From the NCBI RefSeq assembly GCF_007990715.1, contig NZ_BJWY01000071.1, positions 1 to 38,615 of the forward strand: 38,615 nucleotides of DNA. The letters run 5' to 3'. The notes under the pieces are model-generated. The model did no database searches. It had not been told where the DNA came from and saw nothing but the letters and a program-made list of their open reading frames with translations. Shown here one piece after another: positions 32,870 through 38,615 of this stretch (its first letter is position 1; each line of letters begins with the position of its first letter). Origin of the DNA: Nocardia seriolae NBRC 15557. Its GTDB lineage: Bacteria > Actinomycetota > Actinomycetes > Mycobacteriales > Mycobacteriaceae. The position numbers and the translations under genes were made by a program.

Positions 32870-33540
32870 TGAGCGGTATCGAGCCGAACGATCTGTATCT
32901 CGATGTCCCCGCCCTGCGCGAGCTCGCGACACTGCTCGACGGTGTCCCCGAGTTGGCCGAGGATCTCGAGGACTCGGTTTCCGGCCGCGCCCGTCTGGGT
33001 GCTGCCAACACCCGTCTGAGCGGCAGGTCCAGCGATCAACCGCTCCCGTTCAGCGTGGGAGCGGCGAAGGTGCGCGACCACCTGCACGCGACGCTGGTCT
33101 CCTGGGTCCGATTGATCTGCGAACAGCGTGCACTCGACTACACCGGCGACACCTCGACGGCCGGGCTGGCGCGCTGGCTGCACCGAAACCTCATCGCGCT
33201 GGCGATGACCGAGGGTGCCGAAGGCGCGCCCGCTGAGATCCGGATGGCCGTCGCGGCCGCCGAACGTGTGGTCTGTCCGCCGGCTGTGGAGTACACGATC
33301 GATGCCATGGCGATCGAAGCCGCACGTCGGGCCCGGCTCAATTCCTCCGGAATCGCCATCCTGGCAAAGGAATTGGGAGAGCCGTTCCGTGCGATCACGG
33401 TTCGCCGCATCCAAACCCTGCGCGACGCGGGCCGCGTCGCCCCGGTGCCCGGACCGTGGGCCGCCGATTGGCCCGAGCAGTTCGTCGTCGGCGAGGTCTT
33501 CGACGCACATCTGGCTCATCCCATGCGCCGCCGAAAATAG
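32869..33540 (+). CDS. Phage-like protein with a C-terminal winged-helix-like region
   Basis: 223 residues. The layout resembles early proteins of actinobacteriophages as I remember them: helical N-terminus, a middle block with L-A-R-W-L-H-R-N-L-I-A-L-A-M and E-I-R-M-A-V-A-A-A-E-R-V-V, then a C-terminal HTH-like part (S-S-G-I-A-I-L-A-K-E-L, then I-T-V-R-R-I-Q-T-L-R-D-A-G-R-V). It is translationally coupled to the Cro-like gene by 1 nt and followed by a 16-bp terminator, so the two form one early transcript. DNA binding is inferred; the function is unknown. Confidence 0.7.
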   Translation: MSGIEPNDLYLDVPALRELATLLDGVPELAEDLEDSVSGRARLGAANTRLSGRSSDQPLPFSVGAAKVRDHLHATLVSWVRLICEQRALDYTGDTSTAGLARWLHRNLIALAMTEGAEGAPAEIRMAVAAAERVVCPPAVEYTIDAMAIEAARRARLNSSGIAILAKELGEPFRAITVRRIQTLRDAGRVAPVPGPWAADWPEQFVVGEVFDAHLAHPMRRRK

Positions 33541-33551
33541 CCCACCCGCTC

Positions 33552-33598
33552 CAGAGGCCGCCGAACCCGTAGCTCAACGCTCGGTTCGGCGGCCTCTG
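33552..33598 (+). terminator. Strong terminator hairpin
   Basis: A perfect 16-bp stem (CAGAGGCCGCCGAACC at 33552-33567, complement at 33583-33598) around a 15-nt loop, 12 bp after the phage-like gene. It separates the regulatory genes from the lysis genes. Confidence 0.85.
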
Positions 33599-33660
33599 TC
33601 GTTCCAGAAGGTTGTGAATAGGGATGTCTACCAGCATATTTCGAGAAAGTTCCGGATCGG

Positions 33661-33900
33661 GTGTTGACATTGAACGCCGCTTGGGTGAAGCTATCTGCAG
33701 CGCCACAGTTGTGCCTTCCTCCCGAATCTCACGGGAATCACTCTTCAGCAACAGGTTTCGTAAACGAAGCCTGTATCGAGCCGTATTCCATTGCTCTGGA
33801 ACGGTATCCACTGGCATACGCGCTTCCCGACGGCCCCACCCGCAGCCTTCATCCGCAGGTGGGGCCGTTCGCTATCCACCTGAAGGACGATTCCGCGTGA
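33661..33900 (+). CDS. Possible small protein coupled to the esterase gene
   Basis: 79 codons from GTG 33661 to a TGA that overlaps the GTG of the esterase gene (GTGA), the arrangement of coupled genes. The C-terminal half (Y-S-I-A-L-E-R-Y-P-L-A-Y-A-L-P-D-G-P-T-R) has good codon use, but the first half is AT-richer and contains the dyad at 33751-33774. It could instead be leader sequence. No family is recognised. Confidence 0.3.
   Translation: MLTLNAAWVKLSAAPQLCLPPESHGNHSSATGFVNEACIEPYSIALERYPLAYALPDGPTRSLHPQVGPFAIHLKDDSA
33751..33774. promoter_or_regulatory. 24-bp near-perfect dyad before the lysis genes
   Basis: Arms ACAGGTTTCGT and ACGAAGCCTGT flank a 2-bp centre (AA); only one G:T position breaks perfect symmetry. 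It lies in the unusually AT-rich stretch between the terminator and the esterase gene. It could be an operator for the lysis transcript or a recombination site, and it differs from the XRE operators. Confidence 0.5.
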
Positions 33901-34670
33901 TCACAGTCTTGACCTGCCGTGGTACCGGGGAACCACTCGGATCCCCGACGAACATGCTCGCCGCGGTGACAGGGCGGCTCGACCCCGCGATCTACGAAAT
34001 CGGACCCGACGTCGATTACCCCGCAGCCGTAGGCCCCGCCAATCCGCAGCGCGGTGTCGGCGGCTGTAGTGAAGAACAATCCATCCGCCAGGGCATCGCC
34101 GTCCTGGTGAAGGCGATCCATGCCACGCCCAACAAGGTCGGCCTCCTCGGCTACAGCCTCGGCGCGGAGGTGGTCACTCGCTTCCTCGAAGCGAAGGCGC
34201 GCGGCGAATACCCCGACTGCGAACTCGCGTGGGCCGCCAACATCGCCAATCCGCTGCGCATGCAGGGAGATTCGATCGATCCGGATCCGATCGGGTTCGG
34301 CATCAACGGGCAGCGTGGTGCTTGGCCGGATGAGTTTCCGACCTGGGAGGTCGCGAACCCGGCGGATGGAATCACGTCATGCCCCGCGGACTCACCGCTG
34401 CGCACCCTCGCCGACACGGTATCCGCCTTCAGCTTCGCGGACATGGGCGGCTGGACCCGTGACGTCGCCGACCGCATCCGCAGAAATCGCTGGCAGGCAA
34501 TGCAACTCGGCTCATGGTCGCAGCCGCGTCGGATCTGGGAGCTGTGGTCACAGGCCGCCGCGCTGATGGAGGGCTATCTGACCGGCGGTCAACACACCAT
34601 CGCCTATATCAACGGCGGCTTCTGCGACCGCCTGGCGGCGATCCTCAACCGATATCCCGAGAGGGGGTGA
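33897..34670 (+). CDS. Lysin B-like mycolyl-arabinogalactan esterase
   Basis: 257 residues from GTG 33897 with GAAGGACG upstream. It is an alpha/beta-hydrolase: T-C-R-G-T-G-E-P at the start, the nucleophile elbow G-Y-S-L-G, a likely acid region N-P-A-D-G-I-T-S-C-P-A-D-S-P-L-R and a C-terminal His in G-G-Q-H-T-I-A-Y. Actinophage lysin B enzymes of this type cut the ester link between mycolic acids and arabinogalactan, removing the outer membrane at lysis. There is no signal peptide, as expected for a holin-dependent lysin. A related PE-PPE/cutinase-type esterase is the alternative. The next genes are the endolysin and holin, which supports the lysis role. Confidence 0.8.
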   Translation: MITVLTCRGTGEPLGSPTNMLAAVTGRLDPAIYEIGPDVDYPAAVGPANPQRGVGGCSEEQSIRQGIAVLVKAIHATPNKVGLLGYSLGAEVVTRFLEAKARGEYPDCELAWAANIANPLRMQGDSIDPDPIGFGINGQRGAWPDEFPTWEVANPADGITSCPADSPLRTLADTVSAFSFADMGGWTRDVADRIRRNRWQAMQLGSWSQPRRIWELWSQAAALMEGYLTGGQHTIAYINGGFCDRLAAILNRYPERG

Positions 34671-34675
34671 ACGGA

Positions 34676-34753
34676 GTGATCACCATTGCCGAAGATCTCA
34701 TCAAGCTGATCGGCGACCTGATTCCGCTGGTCCTGCCGCTGTTCGGGCTGTAA
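34676..34753 (+). CDS. 25-residue hydrophobic/amphipathic peptide
   Basis: GTG 34676, with AGGGGG 8 nt upstream, encodes a 25-residue peptide that begins M-I-T-I-A-E-D-L-I-K-L-I-G-D and ends L-V-L-P-L-F-G-L, stopping at 34753. An in-frame GTG at 34667 overlapping the esterase stop would add three residues. The peptide is a short amphipathic-to-hydrophobic helix long enough to span a membrane once. Its place between the two lysins suggests a pinholin-like, antiholin or membrane-active role. It is too short for a family assignment. Confidence 0.5.
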   Translation: MITIAEDLIKLIGDLIPLVLPLFGL

Positions 34754-34776
34754 CCGAGCACCCGACCCCTCGCCAG

Positions 34777-34800
34777 GTCGGTTCGAATCCGGCGGCACAC
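34777..34800 (+). other. tRNA T-arm-like sequence
   Basis: GTCGG-TTCGAAT-CCGGC (34777-34793) folds as a 5-bp T-stem with a 7-nt T-loop containing the invariant TTCGA, followed by GGCACAC, which resembles a 3' acceptor strand. No matching 5' half is present upstream, so this is not a tRNA gene. It could be the remnant of a phage attachment core or chance. Confidence 0.4.
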
Positions 34801-34817
34801 AACATAAGGAGAACCCC

Positions 34818-35660
34818 ATGACCATCTTCGGGATCGACATCTCCAATAACAACGGTCCGGACATCGACCTGGCGCAGGTCGCCCGCGAAGGGTTCCAGTT
34901 CGTCTTCGCCAAGGTCACCGAGGGCGACGGCTTCGTCGACCACACCTGGCCCGCGTATCGAGATGCGGCGCACGCCAATGGATTACTGGTGGCGGGCTAT
35001 CACTATCTGCGGGCCGACGCCGATGCCGAAGCCCAGGCGGACCTGTATGTCTCTCATCTCGGGGACGCGGCGACCATGGTCGACTTCGAGACGGATTCCG
35101 GTGACCTGTCGACCTGTTGGGCGTTCGTCAATGCCGTGAACGCCCGCGGACACAAGATCAACCTTTCCTACATTCCGCGCTGGTATTGGCAGCGGATCGG
35201 TTCTCCGGACCTGTCGAATGTGCCCGGGCTCATCCAGTCGAGCTATGTCTACGGCTCAGGCCCCGCTTCGGCACTGTATCCGGGCGACGACTCGCCGTTC
35301 TGGATCGGCTTCGGCGGCAAAGAAGTCGACCTTCTCCAGTTCACCGACGCGGCCGTGGTCGCCGGACATCGAGTCGACGCCAACGCCTTCACCGGCACCC
35401 TCGACCAACTCCGCGTACTGCTGGGGTTGGCACCAACCACTACCCAAGGAGTCCTCATGGCGCTGACCGATGCACAGCAGGCCGACCTGTACGACAAGGT
35501 CCAGGAAATCTGGGGTCAGCTCCGCGGCCCCGACGGTCAGGGCTGGCCGCAGCTCGGCCGAAACATGCAGGGCCAGAACATGACTCTGGTCGATGCGGTC
35601 GCGAAGCTCCAGCAAGATCTCGCGTCGAACCTGACGCCCGCACCGAAGGCGACTTCGTGA
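34818..35660 (+). CDS. GH25-family endolysin (lysin A)
   Basis: 280 residues with AAGGAG 6 nt before the ATG. The GH25 muramidase domain (about 1-195) starts F-G-I-D-I-S-N-N-N-G and has the catalytic D-F-E-T at residues 89-92. The TIM-barrel order is intact (A-K-V-T-E-G; A-G-Y-H-Y-L). The C-terminal 75 residues (D-A-Q-Q-A-D-L-Y-D-K-V-Q-E-I-W-G-Q-L) are the helical tail found on actinophage lysins. It cuts the N-acetylmuramic acid to N-acetylglucosamine bond. There is no signal peptide. Its stop overlaps the holin start (GTGA). Confidence 0.9.
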   Translation: MTIFGIDISNNNGPDIDLAQVAREGFQFVFAKVTEGDGFVDHTWPAYRDAAHANGLLVAGYHYLRADADAEAQADLYVSHLGDAATMVDFETDSGDLSTCWAFVNAVNARGHKINLSYIPRWYWQRIGSPDLSNVPGLIQSSYVYGSGPASALYPGDDSPFWIGFGGKEVDLLQFTDAAVVAGHRVDANAFTGTLDQLRVLLGLAPTTTQGVLMALTDAQQADLYDKVQEIWGQLRGPDGQGWPQLGRNMQGQNMTLVDAVAKLQQDLASNLTPAPKATS

Positions 35661-35899
35661 GCGCCCCGGGCGCGTGCGTGACGCGCAATGCGAAGGCGGT
35701 GGTCTCCGCCATCGGCGGAATCATCAACGTGCTGGCCGTATCCGTGGCCCTGTTCCAGTTCGCACCACCGCAGTACGCCGGTGTGGGCACCGCACTACTG
35801 GCGGTAATGGAAGCCCTCCGCAGCACCAACGTCTGGATCGTCAAGAACGAACCGGCCATCGCCGCGACCGTGGACAAGCTGGCCACCGAGGCGGTGTGA
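35657..35899 (+). CDS. Holin-like small membrane protein
   Basis: 80 residues from GTG 35657. Two hydrophobic helices (A-V-V-S-A-I-G-G-I-I-N-V-L-A-V-S-V-A-L and G-V-G-T-A-L-L-A-V-M-E-A-L) are separated by a short turn with F-A-P-P-Q-Y, and the C-terminus is charged, as in class II holins. It is coupled to the endolysin gene by a 4-nt overlap. It would form the membrane hole that releases the lysins. A start at GTG 35678 is possible. Confidence 0.8.
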   Translation: MSAPGACVTRNAKAVVSAIGGIINVLAVSVALFQFAPPQYAGVGTALLAVMEALRSTNVWIVKNEPAIAATVDKLATEAV

Positions 35900-35903
35900 T
35901 CCC

Positions 35904-36290
35904 TTGCTCGAAACCGTCCTGCTCTCCACCTCCACCTTCCTGGGCGGCACCGGAGCCTCAGCCTTCTTCACCTGGCTCAAGGTCCGCCGCCGACAACCCG
36001 CCGAAAGCCTGAGGCACGAGGTCGCCGCGGCCAAGGATGTGAACGACATCGCGATCAAGACGCTCTCCCGCGTATCGCAGGAGTTGCGCGAAGTCACCGG
36101 CCGGCTGGACGCCGTCGAGGCGGCCCAAGAAGCCTCGATACGCGAATTGACCAGGGTGACAGGGCTTTTCCGTGAGGCCCTCGGGGTATTGCGAGGTGTC
36201 ATAGAGGCTGCTCAGCACGGCCGCATCCCGGAACTGCACATGTCCAGGGAGTTGATGGATGAGGTCGAATTCAATGGATCGATCACCTGA
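35904..36290 (+). CDS. Membrane-anchored coiled-coil protein (second holin or regulator)
   Basis: 128 residues from a TTG start 4 nt after the holin stop. An N-terminal hydrophobic segment (L-L-S-T-S-T-F-L-G-G-T-G-A-S-A-F-F-T-W-L) ends in basic residues, followed by a long helical, heptad-like region (L-S-R-V-S-Q-E-L-R-E-V-T-G-R-L-D-A-V-E). Single-pass proteins with a coiled coil often follow holins in actinophages. Its last 8 bp overlap the convergent 3' end of XRE copy 2. Confidence 0.7.
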   Translation: MLETVLLSTSTFLGGTGASAFFTWLKVRRRQPAESLRHEVAAAKDVNDIAIKTLSRVSQELREVTGRLDAVEAAQEASIRELTRVTGLFREALGVLRGVIEAAQHGRIPELHMSRELMDEVEFNGSIT

Positions 36291-36573
36291 CGTCACCATC
36301 GGGTTCCGGCGATGTGGAGTCTTTGATGACCCGCACCGCCCGCTCCATGATCTCGGTGGGCGAGATGCCGAGCGCGGCGCACAGCGCGAACAGCTGATGC
36401 ATGTCCGGTGAGCGTTCGCCGTTCTCGAAGCGCTGAATCGTACTGATCGCAACGCCCGAGGCCTCGGCCAGCTGTAGCCGGGTCAGGTCGCGGCGTGCGC
36501 GAGCGGCCCGCAACTCGTCTCCCACCGCGTGGTTGATGTCGTCGCGGAGTTCACGCAGTTCCATACGGAACAT
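36283..36573 (-). CDS. XRE-family repressor, copy 2
   Basis: 96 residues from the ATG at 36573 (M-F-R-M-E-L-R-E-L-R-D-D). The HTH L-A-E-A-S-G-V-A-I-S-T-I-Q-R-F-E-N-G-E-R differs from copy 1 by one conservative change, and the rest is about 75-80% identical by eye, with a longer C-terminus. Its start codon lies in a GTTCC-ATAC-GGAAC dyad with a second dyad 21 bp on, so it too may be autoregulated by either repressor. No clear ribosome site is seen, and longer forms are possible (frame open to 36876). Confidence 0.82.
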   Translation of the reverse strand: MFRMELRELRDDINHAVGDELRAARARRDLTRLQLAEASGVAISTIQRFENGERSPDMHQLFALCAALGISPTEIMERAVRVIKDSTSPEPDGDVR

Positions 36574-36592
36574 TGTGATGTCCGCGCGGCTC
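36558..36592. promoter_or_regulatory. Operator pair at XRE copy 2
   Basis: GTTCCATACGGAAC (36558-36571) and the weaker TGTCCGCGCGGCTC (36579-36592) share the TCC-N4-GG core and are offset by 21 bp, the same spacing as at XRE copy 1. Confidence 0.5.
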
Positions 36593-36741
36593 GCCCCGCA
36601 AACAGCCCCACCTGTCAACATCGCTTGAATCACATTCGCTACCAGCGAGTTTCGATCAAGCAATCGTTCCATAGCCCATGCGGCCAGCCCCCGGAAACCT
36701 TCCATCGGTTCCTGACAGCGGGTCGAGCGCGCCGCATGCCC

Positions 36742-36808
36742 GCCCCTGCGCTCCCGCGCCTCCCGTCGGTGCTCCCACGGTCGCAGGCTGCGGTCGCAGC
36801 GCAGGGGC
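36742..36808. repeat. Inverted repeat in the leader of the tandem-domain gene
   Basis: GCCCCTGCGCT (36742-36752) and its exact complement (36798-36808) flank 45 nt that contain smaller self-complementary segments. It lies 40 bp before the start of the next gene and could be a leader hairpin. Confidence 0.4.
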
Positions 36809-36847
36809 ACCCAACTTTCCGTCCGACCGACTATCGAAAGAAGTGCA

Positions 36848-37426
36848 ATGGAAAAGACGACGATCCTCACGGCCAATAGCTATGGCGCACAGTTCAATAT
36901 CCCCGGGTTCGTCCGGATCGACGAGATGCGCCAGACCGACGAGTACGGCAATGCCGAGTTCTACGTGGTCTTCGACGATACGAAGCTCGGTCAGGTCGCC
37001 CAGGTGACCGTGAGCAATAGCGCGGACGTTCCGCCGCCGGCAGGCCAAACGCCTCCCCCCATCGTTCTCGGCAAGGTCCATACCCTCGGTGGCTGGGCGT
37101 ACATCTGTTACTACGCCTCGCCTGCGCCGACGAACTGGCACAACGAGAAGACGATGGTCGTCACCGGCCGGGCATACAACCTCGAGTTCTATGTCCCCGG
37201 CTTCGTTGCGATCGACAAGATCCGCCAGGTGGATGACCGCGGCACCGTCCAGTTGTACGTCCGCTACAACACGACGAACGTCACCCAGATTCATCGCATC
37301 AGCGTCACCACGATCGGCCCGGATCGAGAGCTGCCGGCCGGTGCCGTGGACCTCGGGCTGATTCACCCGTACGGGTCGTGGCAGTACGTCCACTACACCG
37401 ACGAAATCGTCTCCACCCAGGCCTGA
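36848..37426 (+). CDS. Unrecognised protein built from two copies of a ~90-residue domain
   Basis: 192 residues, no signal peptide. The halves (about 1-92 and 98-190) are clearly homologous: K-T-T-I-L-T-A-N-S-Y-G-A-Q-F-N-I-P-G-F-V versus K-T-M-V-V-T-G-R-A-Y-N-L-E-F-Y-V-P-G-F-V. They continue with I-D-E-M-R-Q-T-D-E-Y-G versus I-D-K-I-R-Q-V-D-D-R-G, and both end with a Gly-Trp or Gly-Ser-Trp turn before an aromatic strand. The alternating hydrophobic pattern suggests beta-sandwich or lectin-like domains. A Pro-rich hinge (P-P-P-A-G-Q-T-P-P-P) lies inside the first half. No family is recognised. It lies just right of XRE copy 2. Confidence 0.75.
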   Translation: MEKTTILTANSYGAQFNIPGFVRIDEMRQTDEYGNAEFYVVFDDTKLGQVAQVTVSNSADVPPPAGQTPPPIVLGKVHTLGGWAYICYYASPAPTNWHNEKTMVVTGRAYNLEFYVPGFVAIDKIRQVDDRGTVQLYVRYNTTNVTQIHRISVTTIGPDRELPAGAVDLGLIHPYGSWQYVHYTDEIVSTQA

Positions 37427-37442
37427 TCCGGCCTCTCACACC

Positions 37443-37600
37443 CGCCCCTTTCGGCGCACCCGTCTCCCGCAGGTGGTCCGCGGTAGCAGACAGCGGTCGT
37501 AACGCCGAAGGGGCGCACCGGGTCCCGTTCCCGGATGTCCCCTCTCCGGGGACGGGACCCACCCCATCCAACGATCCCGAGCCTCGGAAGGGCCCGGGAC
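37443..37600. terminator. Hairpin-rich spacer after the tandem-domain gene
   Basis: Three stems occur in succession: CGCCCCTTTCGGCG (37443-37456) with CGCCGAAGGGGCG (37503-37515); GGGTCCCGTTCCCGG (37520-37534) with CCGGGGACGGGACCC (37546-37560), 15 bp around an 11-nt loop; and a weaker stem around 37574-37600. The second is a strong terminator-type hairpin. A structured RNA is also possible. Confidence 0.6.
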
Positions 37601-37637
37601 TTCGTCATGCCCACGTTCCGGAAGGTCCTGAAACCCG

Positions 37638-38252
37638 ATGTCAGACAAGGAAATCGTCGAATCTATCAGCTTCGGCAACCACCAGCCGCCTTCCGAGTAC
37701 GTGAAAACCGATACCGGCCAGCTGGTCACCCCCGAATTCCTCGCCCTCATCCAGCAGTCCCTCTCCGGCAAACTCTCCGAGTCCCGCCAGACCGACGAAC
37801 TACCCCCCGAGGTCAAGGCCCTGGCCGAAGAACTCTCCGTCATCCACCTCCCCGAATGGCGCAGCGAAGTCGGCCGCAAACTCGCCGAACCCACGGTCAC
37901 CAGCATCAAACAGGCTGTGCGCGTTGCCGAATACCTCGTCAAGCGCGGCGTCCGAGTCCACCCCGACCTCGAGGAAATCCGCTGGACCCCCACCCCCGGC
38001 GGCCAGCCCGGCGTCTTCGACACCGCCCTCCACCTCACCAAGGACGCCACCGGCAACTGGCCCGCCCCCGACCCCGAGGTCTTCTACAACCTCGAAGACA
38101 TCCAGGTCACCAAGACCGACGACGGCCTCTGGTCCGCCACCCACCCCCGCGGCCTGGCCACCGAAGCCCCCACCAAAACCGACGCCTACGCCGCCCTCGT
38201 CGACCAGCTCCGCGCCCGCATCGACCAAGCGCGGCAAGCTCGAGATGAGTGA
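37638..38252 (+). CDS. Protein of unknown function
   Basis: 204 residues, soluble, with C-ending codon use typical of expressed genes in this window. A helical first half (L-V-T-P-E-F-L-A-L-I-Q-Q-S-L; A-V-R-V-A-E-Y-L-V-K-R-G-V-R) is followed by a Trp-containing middle (I-R-W-T-P-T-P-G-G; L-W-S-A-T-H-P-R-G) and a helical end (V-D-Q-L-R-A-R-I-D-Q-A). No family is recognised. GGAAGG lies 12-13 nt upstream of the ATG, inside a weak match to the XRE operator (37615-37628). It is followed after 2 bp by the next gene. Confidence 0.72.
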   Translation: MSDKEIVESISFGNHQPPSEYVKTDTGQLVTPEFLALIQQSLSGKLSESRQTDELPPEVKALAEELSVIHLPEWRSEVGRKLAEPTVTSIKQAVRVAEYLVKRGVRVHPDLEEIRWTPTPGGQPGVFDTALHLTKDATGNWPAPDPEVFYNLEDIQVTKTDDGLWSATHPRGLATEAPTKTDAYAALVDQLRARIDQARQARDE

Positions 38253-38254
38253 TC

Positions 38255-38615
38255 ATGTCGATCACCTCCTACGAACCGGCTGCGGCGGGCGGTAGTCGGG
38301 TTTACGACATCGCGGTGAGCTCAGCAGCAGATGCTGCTCAGAAGCTGGCCCGCATCCACAGGGCAAACGACCTACTCGCTGACAGCCCTGCGGTTGCAGT
38401 GGCGTCGCCAATCGGTCTCGCGACGAAACCCGAACCGAACATGTCCGAGCCCGGCGGATTCATCGGCCCCTACCAGCAAAACCAGCAGTACATCGACAAC
38501 GGCCAGTACGACAAGGTCGATCCCAACTACGTTGTGCCGCAGCCCCAGCCCAAGACCGAGCAGCCTCAGCCACAAACTGCAGCTCCCAACCCATCGAAAC
38601 CCGGTCAACCGGGCC
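38255..38615 (+). CDS. Unrecognised protein with Pro/Gln-rich region (3' end outside window)
   Basis: Open from ATG 38255 to the window edge, 120 codons visible. Residues 1-55 are Ala-rich and helical (D-I-A-V-S-S-A-A-D-A-A-Q-K-L-A-R-I-H). From about residue 60 the sequence is low-complexity, with Gln, Tyr, Asn and Pro (Y-Q-Q-N-Q-Q-Y-I-D; then repeated P-Q-P). No signal peptide is seen. The start is 2 bp after the previous stop, so the two genes are one operon. The product could be a structural or secreted protein; no call is possible from the visible part. Confidence 0.6.
   Translation, partial: MSITSYEPAAAGGSRVYDIAVSSAADAAQKLARIHRANDLLADSPAVAVASPIGLATKPEPNMSEPGGFIGPYQQNQQYIDNGQYDKVDPNYVVPQPQPKTEQPQPQTAAPNPSKPGQPG

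Noticed and set aside
33624..33896. N-terminal extension of the lysin B-like gene
   Set aside because: The extra 91 codons have poor composition and overlap a dyad, whereas GTG 33897 has a good ribosome site and begins the hydrolase fold.
34740..34800. Complete tRNA gene
   Set aside because: Only a T-arm-like 3' part is seen; no D-arm, anticodon arm or matching 5' acceptor strand is present upstream.
1..38615. CRISPR array, insertion sequence or integrase gene
   Set aside because: No regularly spaced repeats, transposase motifs or tyrosine/serine recombinase motifs were seen on either strand.

Overview
The window is high-GC actinobacterial DNA, most likely Nocardia or a close mycolic-acid-containing relative. 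The evidence is the GC-ending codon use, a PE/PPE pair, a Scr1-type regulator with a DUF397 partner, and a set of genes whose identities and order recall the M. tuberculosis serS-to-csp neighbourhood (from memory: Rv3836 metallopeptidase, Rv3835 septum-formation protein, Rv3834c serS, Rv3818 Rieske protein, Rv3816c-type acyltransferases, Rv3813c HAD phosphatase, Rv3811 amidase). A phage-type mycolyl-arabinogalactan esterase also fits a mycolate host.

Layout. 1-2.5 kb (minus): septum-formation membrane protein, zincin-like metallopeptidase, PE protein, PPE protein (cut by the window edge). 2.7-4.3 kb (minus): GMC oxidoreductase. 4.4-11.9 kb (plus): serS, a membrane GGDEF-EAL protein with a degenerate GGDEF half, an MFS transporter, a 63-aa membrane protein, a DMT transporter, a MauE-thioredoxin fusion and a BP74-like protein. 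12-14.4 kb (minus): secreted protein and a metallo-beta-lactamase/Rieske fusion. 14.5-15.3 kb (plus): acyltransferase. 15.3-17.1 kb: two tiny minus-strand ORFs divergent from a Scr1-type regulator/DUF397 pair. 17.1-26.7 kb (minus): an oppB-oppC-oppD operon followed by three tandem paralogous oppA lipoproteins and a membrane protein. 26.9-31.7 kb: HAD phosphatase, LGFP-repeat amidase and a divergent SpoIID/LytB-domain protein.

32.0-36.6 kb is an accessory island. Two closely paralogous XRE repressors, both on the minus strand, bracket a plus-strand cassette: Cro-like small HTH protein, phage-like protein, LysB-like esterase, 25-aa hydrophobic peptide, GH25 endolysin, holin-like protein and a second membrane protein. 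No capsid, portal, terminase or integrase gene is visible between the two repressors. Dyad motifs of the form GKTCC-N4-GGAMY recur at exact 21-bp spacing at both repressor loci, and three of them sit over the cassette promoter. This looks like a self-contained, repressor-controlled cell-lysis module, and it is the best candidate for an undescribed system in the window.

36.8-38.6 kb (plus): an unrecognised protein made of two copies of a roughly 90-residue domain, a hairpin-rich spacer, and two further unrecognised proteins, the last truncated by the window edge. These may be cargo of the same island. All assignments come from reading the sequence; no database search was run.
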